Source: Candidatus Zixiibacteriota bacterium
GTDB lineage: Bacteria; Zixibacteria; MSB-5A5; GN15; FEB-12
Reading direction: 5' to 3'
Assembly: GCA_023132995.1 (NCBI GenBank)
Contig: JAGLXI010000043.1
Coordinates: forward strand, 1-9,866
DNA: 9,866 nucleotides
How positions within the stretch are numbered: the first letter of the stretch is position 1; each line of letters starts with the position of its first letter. A program made the translations under genes and the position numbers. Positions 6,042-9,866 of the stretch are shown here, piece after piece. The notes under the pieces are model-generated. The model saw only the letters and a program-made list of their open reading frames with translations, searched no databases and had not been told where the DNA came from.

Positions 6042-7484
6042 ATGAAGGATAAACTGAAGACATGCGTGGAGTGGCTGCGCTCCAAGGGCGTGGATTACGC
6101 CGACTGCCGCCTCGTGCGCCGTGAGACGGAGTCGCTGCGTGTGACCGATGCCCACGTGGACTCGATGTCGCGCGATCTGGATGTCGGGGTCGGCATGCGC
6201 GTCCTGTCGCGAGGAGCCTGGGGATTCGCTGCAACGGCCTCTCTCTCGATGGCGGAGTTGAAGAAGACGGCCAACAAGGCGCTCCAGATCGCCCGAGCCT
6301 CGGCCATGACCACCAGTGAACCGGTGGTGATGGCAGAGCAGGAGGCGTACGTAGATAGTTACACTACACCTTTCAAAACGGATCCCTTTGAGGTTGCGGC
6401 TGACCGGAAGATCACCCTTTTGCTCGAAGCCTCAGAGGTCCTCAAGAAGCCCAAGAAGATAAAAACTGTCGAGGCCTCGATGGACTTCTACCGGACACAC
6501 AAGCTGTTCGTATCCACCGAGGGGGCGCAAATAGAGCAGGACATCATGGAGTCCGGGGCCGGGTATAACGCGGTTTCTTTCGACGGCAAGGAGGCGCAGC
6601 GGCGATCCTATCCCAACTCGTTCGGGGGTGATTTCGCCACTTCCGGCTACGAGTTCATTGAAGGCATGGAGCTAGTCGAGAACGCCGAACGCGTCCGCGA
6701 GGAAGCTATTGCTCTCCTGAAAGCGGCCCCCTGTCCGGACACAAAAACGACCATAATCATCGCCGGGCCCCAGATGGCCCTCCAGGTTCACGAGTCATGC
6801 GGCCACCCTATCGAGCTTGACCGCGTCCTGGGGACGGAGATCTCCCTGGCGGGAGGATCGTTCCTGACCATCGACAAGTTGAACAAGCTCAAGTACGGCT
6901 CCGACATCGTGAACATTACGGCCGACGCCACCACGCCGGGCGGACTGGGCACCTTCGGCTTCGACGATGAAGGCGTGAAAGCCCAGCGGACACCGATTGT
7001 CAAGGACGGACGCTTTGTCGGCTACCTGACCAGCCGCGAGACAGCACCCGTGATCGGGCAACGCTCCAACGGCACTATGAGGGCGGACGGCTGGAACCGG
7101 CTCCCGATCATTCGTATGACGAACATCAACCTGGAACCGGGCACGTGGAAACTTGATGACCTTATCGCCGACACCCCCAATGGCATCTTCTTCGACCTGA
7201 ATAAGAGCTGGTCGATTGATGACAAGCGGCTCAATTTCCAGTTCGGCGCTGAATGCGCATGGGAGATCAAGAAAGGCAAGCTCGGACAGATGCTGAAAAA
7301 CCCTGTTTACACCGGGATCACGCCGGAGTTCTGGAACTCGTGTGACGCCGTCTGCGACGATAAACACTGGCATGTATGGGGGGTGCCCAACTGCGGCAAA
7401 GGAGAACCAATGCAGTCGGCGCATGTCGCCCACGGTACCTCTCCGGCCCGCTTCCAAAACGTAAAGGTGGGGGTGAGCAAGTGA
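6042..7484 (+). CDS. tldD: TldD metallopeptidase, catalytic subunit of TldD/TldE
   Basis: A 480-aa protein of the TldD/PmbA (modulator of DNA gyrase, U62) family. The zinc motif HESCGH (250-255, pattern HExxxH) supplies two His ligands and the general-base Glu251. Cys451 in VPNCGKGEPMQ is the expected third ligand near the C-terminus. In characterised systems TldD and TldE form a heterodimer that encloses the active site and degrades unfolded peptides; in E. coli the pair matures microcin B17 and processes the antitoxin CcdA. Length is normal and the protein is cytoplasmic, with no signal peptide. The start at 6042 is supported by GGAGG four bases upstream and a promoter at 5969-5997. The stop (TGA 7482-7484) overlaps the tldE GTG start, so the subunits are translationally coupled. 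No peptide precursor or modification gene is visible nearby, so a housekeeping proteolytic role is more likely than a dedicated maturation role. Confidence 0.95.
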   Translation: MKDKLKTCVEWLRSKGVDYADCRLVRRETESLRVTDAHVDSMSRDLDVGVGMRVLSRGAWGFAATASLSMAELKKTANKALQIARASAMTTSEPVVMAEQEAYVDSYTTPFKTDPFEVAADRKITLLLEASEVLKKPKKIKTVEASMDFYRTHKLFVSTEGAQIEQDIMESGAGYNAVSFDGKEAQRRSYPNSFGGDFATSGYEFIEGMELVENAERVREEAIALLKAAPCPDTKTTIIIAGPQMALQVHESCGHPIELDRVLGTEISLAGGSFLTIDKLNKLKYGSDIVNITADATTPGGLGTFGFDDEGVKAQRTPIVKDGRFVGYLTSRETAPVIGQRSNGTMRADGWNRLPIIRMTNINLEPGTWKLDDLIADTPNGIFFDLNKSWSIDDKRLNFQFGAECAWEIKKGKLGQMLKNPVYTGITPEFWNSCDAVCDDKHWHVWGVPNCGKGEPMQSAHVAHGTSPARFQNVKVGVSK

Positions 7485-8833
7485 TTGGACAGAAGAAACT
7501 CACGGAAAGACTCGAGAGAGTCCTTGGTCAGTCGAAGGCCGATCAGACGGAGATCGTGTACGTGGGCAATGAATCGGGTCTGACGCGATACGCCAATTCG
7601 TACATTCACCAGAACGTATTTGAGAGCAACAATCGGATTCTGTTTCGCAGTGTGCTGGGAAAACGGATCGGCGTTGCCTCGACCAACTCGCTGGCCCTTC
7701 CCGATCTTCGAAAGACGCTGGCGGATTCAATTGAAATCGCGCGCCAACGACCGGAGAATCCGGAATTCCCGGGTCTGCCCAAACCTGCCCGGTACAAAGA
7801 CGTTGACACTTTCGATGACAAGACGGCGGCCTTCACTCCTCGTGACCGCGCCAAGGCGGTCAAACAGGTTATCACTGCAGCAAAGCGAAAGAAGTTCACC
7901 GTGGCCGGATCGTTTGCGACCGGAAGCAGTGAAATCGCCGTGTTGAACTCGCTGGGTGTAAGAGCCTATCAGCCGTTGACGTCGGCCTCTATCAGCATGA
8001 TTGCCATGTCCGATGATTCGTCCGGTTATGCCTCAAGCACTGCCCGCCGAGTCGACGATATCGATGTCGCCTCGCTGACAGGCGTGGCCGTTGAAAAGTG
8101 TGATCGGTCACGAAATCCCCGCGAGGTCGAACCGGGTGAGTATGAGGTCATACTGGAACCGGCGGCGATATCCGAAATGCTGGAGTGGCTCAACTATGTC
8201 GGGTTGGGATCAAAGCCGTTCCTGCAGAAGACATCATTCCTGGCAGGCAAGATCGGCCGGAAAATCACTTCGGACAAAATCACCCTCTATGACAACGGGC
8301 TGGACAGTCGTTCCAACGCTTTCCCGTTCGACTTCGAGGGCGTTCCCAAAAGGAAAGTCGTCTTTGTCGACAAGGGTGTGGCGCGAGGGGTCGTGTACGA
8401 TCGAGCCGCCGCCCTCAAGGCGAAGAAGAAGTCGACCGGTCACGCCCTGACGCCCGACGAAAGCTCAGAGGGCGCTTTCGGACTGAACATCTTCATGGCG
8501 CCGGGCAAAACCCCCAAGGCAAAGATGATATCGGCGGTCAAGCGAGGAATCCTGATCACACGCTTTCACTATATCAATGGTTTGATCGACCCCCGCAACT
8601 CGGTCCTGACCGGTATGACGCGCGATGGTACCTTCCTGATCGAAAACGGCGAGATCGTCAGCGGCATCAAGAACCTGCGTTTTACGGATTCGTTCACGCG
8701 GGCGTTTAAGTCGACCATAGCGGTCTCAAAAGAAACGGAGCGGATAGAATCGTGGTGGAGTGCGGTGGGATGTATGACTGTCCCGACGGTACACTTAGGT
8801 TCGTTCAAGTTCTCCGGCAAAACCGAGTTTTGA
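7481..8833 (+). CDS. tldE: TldE/PmbA, non-catalytic partner subunit of TldD
   Basis: A 450-aa paralogue of the preceding protein. It shares the TldD/PmbA fold but lacks the HExxxH zinc motif: the matching helix reads LEPAAISEMLEWL. The C-terminal Cys in a CGKGEP context is also absent, and the protein ends in a beta-rich stretch (MTRDGTFLIENGEIVSGIKN and onward) as TldE proteins do. The start is GTG at 7481, overlapping the tldD stop as GTGA, with GGTGGGGGTGA just upstream as ribosome-binding site. An ATG at 7376 is in frame, but would overlap tldD by over 100 bases and adds residues foreign to the family. The tight overlap fits the need for a 1:1 heterodimer. In this family TldE helps shape the closed chamber while TldD carries catalysis. 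The gene is also called pmbA. Confidence 0.94.
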   Translation: MIGQKKLTERLERVLGQSKADQTEIVYVGNESGLTRYANSYIHQNVFESNNRILFRSVLGKRIGVASTNSLALPDLRKTLADSIEIARQRPENPEFPGLPKPARYKDVDTFDDKTAAFTPRDRAKAVKQVITAAKRKKFTVAGSFATGSSEIAVLNSLGVRAYQPLTSASISMIAMSDDSSGYASSTARRVDDIDVASLTGVAVEKCDRSRNPREVEPGEYEVILEPAAISEMLEWLNYVGLGSKPFLQKTSFLAGKIGRKITSDKITLYDNGLDSRSNAFPFDFEGVPKRKVVFVDKGVARGVVYDRAAALKAKKKSTGHALTPDESSEGAFGLNIFMAPGKTPKAKMISAVKRGILITRFHYINGLIDPRNSVLTGMTRDGTFLIENGEIVSGIKNLRFTDSFTRAFKSTIAVSKETERIESWWSAVGCMTVPTVHLGSFKFSGKTEF

Positions 8834-8845
8834 CGACCTGGCTTA

Positions 8846-8877
8846 CGGGAGGCCCCGTCAAAGGGGCTTCCCGCGTT
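8846..8877 (+). terminator. Hairpin after tldE, probable transcription terminator
   Basis: CGGGAGGCCCC (8846-8856) pairs with GGGGCTTCCCG (8863-8873) around a six-base loop, giving 11 pairs with one G-T. It starts 12 bases past the tldE stop. Only CGTTTG follows, so the T-run is weak. A second small hairpin, CCGCG/CGCGG, lies at 8883-8899 just before the stop of the convergent exonuclease gene. Both probably separate the two transcripts. Confidence 0.55.
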
Positions 8878-8900
8878 TGCAGCCGCGAAGAGACCGCGGA

Positions 8901-9749
8901 TTATTCATCGATCAACTGAAACTGCACGATGCGGTCAAGGCGAAAGGTCCGCTCGGCGCGGGCCAGTTCGCAGTAGGCATTCATGTAGATTTTTGAGCCG
9001 AGCGAGAACAAAGCTTGCGGTCGCACCACGCGAGTGCTGGGTGGTTGGGCCTGCGTCGCGTAGACGATTTCCACGGGCCGTTTCCGGGCAACCGCCTGTT
9101 CCAACGGTGCAAACCGGGGAGCGAGATGCACTTCTTCACCGCGCCAATCCGAAAGCCGGTGACTCGTGACCAAACCGAGCAACTGGGCCCGGCTCTCAAT
9201 CCGGGGGAACTCGGCAGCGGCGCGCTCGAAAACCTGTCGAACCAGGTAAGCATCGGACAGGGCGCGATGGTCCTGCCCGGCCGCGATACCCAGGTACTTG
9301 ACCAGCGACAAGAGGGAATAGGACGGCAGGCCCGGAAAGAACCGGTGACAGATGTCGATCGTGTCGAGCACCGGGTGGTTGCGGGGAGTGAGTCCGGCCC
9401 GGTCCAGTTCGCAGCCGACAAAAGCAATATCGAACGGCGCGTTGTGGGCAATCAACACGGCGTCGCTGCCGCAAAAGTCGAGGAACTCCCTAAGAACATC
9501 CTCAGCGGTGGGAGCATCGCTGACCATTTCGTCAGTGATGCCGTGGACGTGGATAACGTCGGCGGGGATTTCGCGCATGGGATTGATCAGCGACTGAAAT
9601 GATTGATGGCTCTCCTCGCCCAATCGGAACTTCACCGCCCCTAACTCGACTATCCGATGCGCCGGAGCCCACAGACCGGTGGTCTCGGTATCGAAGGCGA
9701 CGAAACTCATGCTTCCCGGAAGGGGCGCAATGTCGGCAGGCTCGTCCAT
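8901..9749 (-). CDS. DEDDh 3'-5' exonuclease (DnaQ-like) fused to a C-terminal WYL-like domain
   Basis: A 282-aa protein. Residues 14-175 are a DnaQ-type exonuclease with all DEDDh residues: D20 and E22 in FDTETTGL, D107 in HNAPFDIAF, and H161 with D166 in HRALSDA. Such domains remove nucleotides from DNA or RNA 3' ends using two metal ions. Residues about 212-282 look like a WYL domain: PLEQAVARKRPVEIVY, then RPQALFSLGSKIYMNAYCEL, then RTFRLDRI. WYL domains are ligand-sensing modules, usually in transcription regulators, and some bind nucleic acid. There is no polymerase domain and no neighbouring replication gene, so a free-standing repair or RNA-processing enzyme under ligand or nucleic-acid control is the likeliest role. 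The start may be ATG 9749 or ATG 9710 (GGGAAG just upstream, directly before the first exonuclease strand). Confidence 0.92.
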   Translation of the reverse strand: MDEPADIAPLPGSMSFVAFDTETTGLWAPAHRIVELGAVKFRLGEESHQSFQSLINPMREIPADVIHVHGITDEMVSDAPTAEDVLREFLDFCGSDAVLIAHNAPFDIAFVGCELDRAGLTPRNHPVLDTIDICHRFFPGLPSYSLLSLVKYLGIAAGQDHRALSDAYLVRQVFERAAAEFPRIESRAQLLGLVTSHRLSDWRGEEVHLAPRFAPLEQAVARKRPVEIVYATQAQPPSTRVVRPQALFSLGSKIYMNAYCELARAERTFRLDRIVQFQLIDE

Positions 9750-9755
9750 GCCGTC

Positions 9756-9784
9756 AATATCTATCGGTCAAAACCGATTGACAA
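9756..9784 (-). promoter_or_regulatory. Possible promoter of the exonuclease-WYL gene
   Basis: On the minus strand, TTGTCA (9779-9784) and GATATT (9756-9761) are 17 bases apart, matching 5/6 and 4/6 of the consensus. Transcription would begin about at 9749, giving either a leaderless message from the ATG there or a 39-base leader to the ATG at 9710. The match is moderate. Confidence 0.3.
9763..9778. repeat. Inverted repeat in a divergent intergenic region, possible operator
   Basis: ATCGGT (9763-9768) is the perfect inverse of ACCGAT (9773-9778) around CAAA. It sits in the spacer of the putative exonuclease-WYL promoter and upstream of the divergent gene at 9831. A half-site length of six and this position suit a repressor site, but a short palindrome like this can arise by chance. 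Confidence 0.3.
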
Positions 9785-9830
9785 TCGCTTTCTTGACGTT
9801 ACCTTTCCACGTAGTAATGGAGAACGCGTA

Positions 9831-9866
9831 ATGGAATCTGCATACATCGAAACAGACAGCGCCGGA
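9831..9866 (+). CDS. 5' end of an unidentified gene
   Basis: The ATG at 9831 follows GGAG (9819-9822) by eight bases and opens a frame without stops to the window edge: MESAYIETDSAG. Twelve residues are too few to name a family. It is divergent from the exonuclease-WYL gene. A TTGACA at 9778-9783 could be its -35 box, but no matching -10 box is seen. A four-codon frame from ATG 9817 ends in TAA overlapping the start (TAATG); it has no ribosome-binding site and is probably accidental. Confidence 0.55.
   Translation, partial: MESAYIETDSAG

Noticed and set aside
6795..7457. 220-codon minus-strand frame inside tldD
   Set aside because: It lies wholly within a clear tldD gene covering the zinc motif and third ligand; no start signal or recognisable domain.
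7376..7480. Upstream extension of tldE to an ATG at 7376
   Set aside because: It would overlap tldD by 109 bases, encodes a Gly/Arg-rich segment unlike the family, and the GTG at 7481 has a good ribosome-binding site with the usual GTGA coupling.
6042..8833. TldD/TldE as part of a peptide natural-product (microcin-like) cluster
   Set aside because: No precursor peptide, cyclodehydratase, radical-SAM or export gene is seen on either side; neighbours are a HAD hydrolase and an exonuclease. A housekeeping role is simpler.
9015..9602. 195-codon plus-strand frame opposite the exonuclease gene
   Set aside because: The minus strand encodes all DEDDh residues; the plus frame has no family features.
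1..9866. CRISPR array, tRNA, rRNA or prophage genes
   Set aside because: I found no regularly spaced direct repeats, cloverleaf-like segments, rRNA-like sequence or phage structural genes on either strand.

Overview
The window looks like chromosomal DNA from an uncultured Gram-negative-type bacterium with moderately high GC. The best hint to lineage is the secreted protein at 504-1490. Its paired dockerin-like repeats (core DISDLVYLVDYMF) and duplicated Cys-containing beta-modules are a style I associate with the FCB superphylum, in particular Zixibacteria and relatives. That placement is inference from recalled protein style, not a phylogenetic result. The lipoprotein signal at 4407-4892 fits a diderm but does not prove one.

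Layout from left to right. (1) 1-304, minus: 5' part of a REP-associated tyrosine transposase (RAYT, IS200-like HUH enzyme) running off the left edge. (2) 305-503: no gene, but two adjacent perfect palindromes (366-427) and a terminator-like hairpin (447-476). (3) 504-1490, minus: secreted dockerin-repeat protein with a very good sigma70-type promoter. (4) 1491-1778: that promoter, a palindrome at 1629-1647, and a 12-codon leader-like ORF that ends at an in-frame TAG just before the next gene. (5) 1779-3530, plus: ClC-family anion transporter with two C-terminal CBS domains. (6) 3608-5761, minus: three genes transcribed in the order HAD-family hydrolase, NTF2-like lipoprotein, TSUP-family permease. 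(7) 5762-6041: no gene, and the promoter of (8). (8) 6042-8833, plus: tldD and tldE (pmbA), overlapping by GTGA, the two subunits of a metallopeptidase, followed by a hairpin. (9) 8901-9749, minus: DEDDh 3'-5' exonuclease fused to a C-terminal WYL-like domain. (10) 9750-9830: divergent intergenic region with a small inverted repeat. (11) 9831-9866, plus: first 12 codons of an unidentified gene.

Most of this is ordinary housekeeping or envelope content, and I see no coherent multi-gene novel system. The items most worth a second look are the duplicated Cys-module in the secreted protein, the exonuclease-WYL fusion, the in-frame TAG between a strong ribosome-binding site and the ClC start, the missing proton-glutamate in ClC, and the palindromes next to the RAYT.
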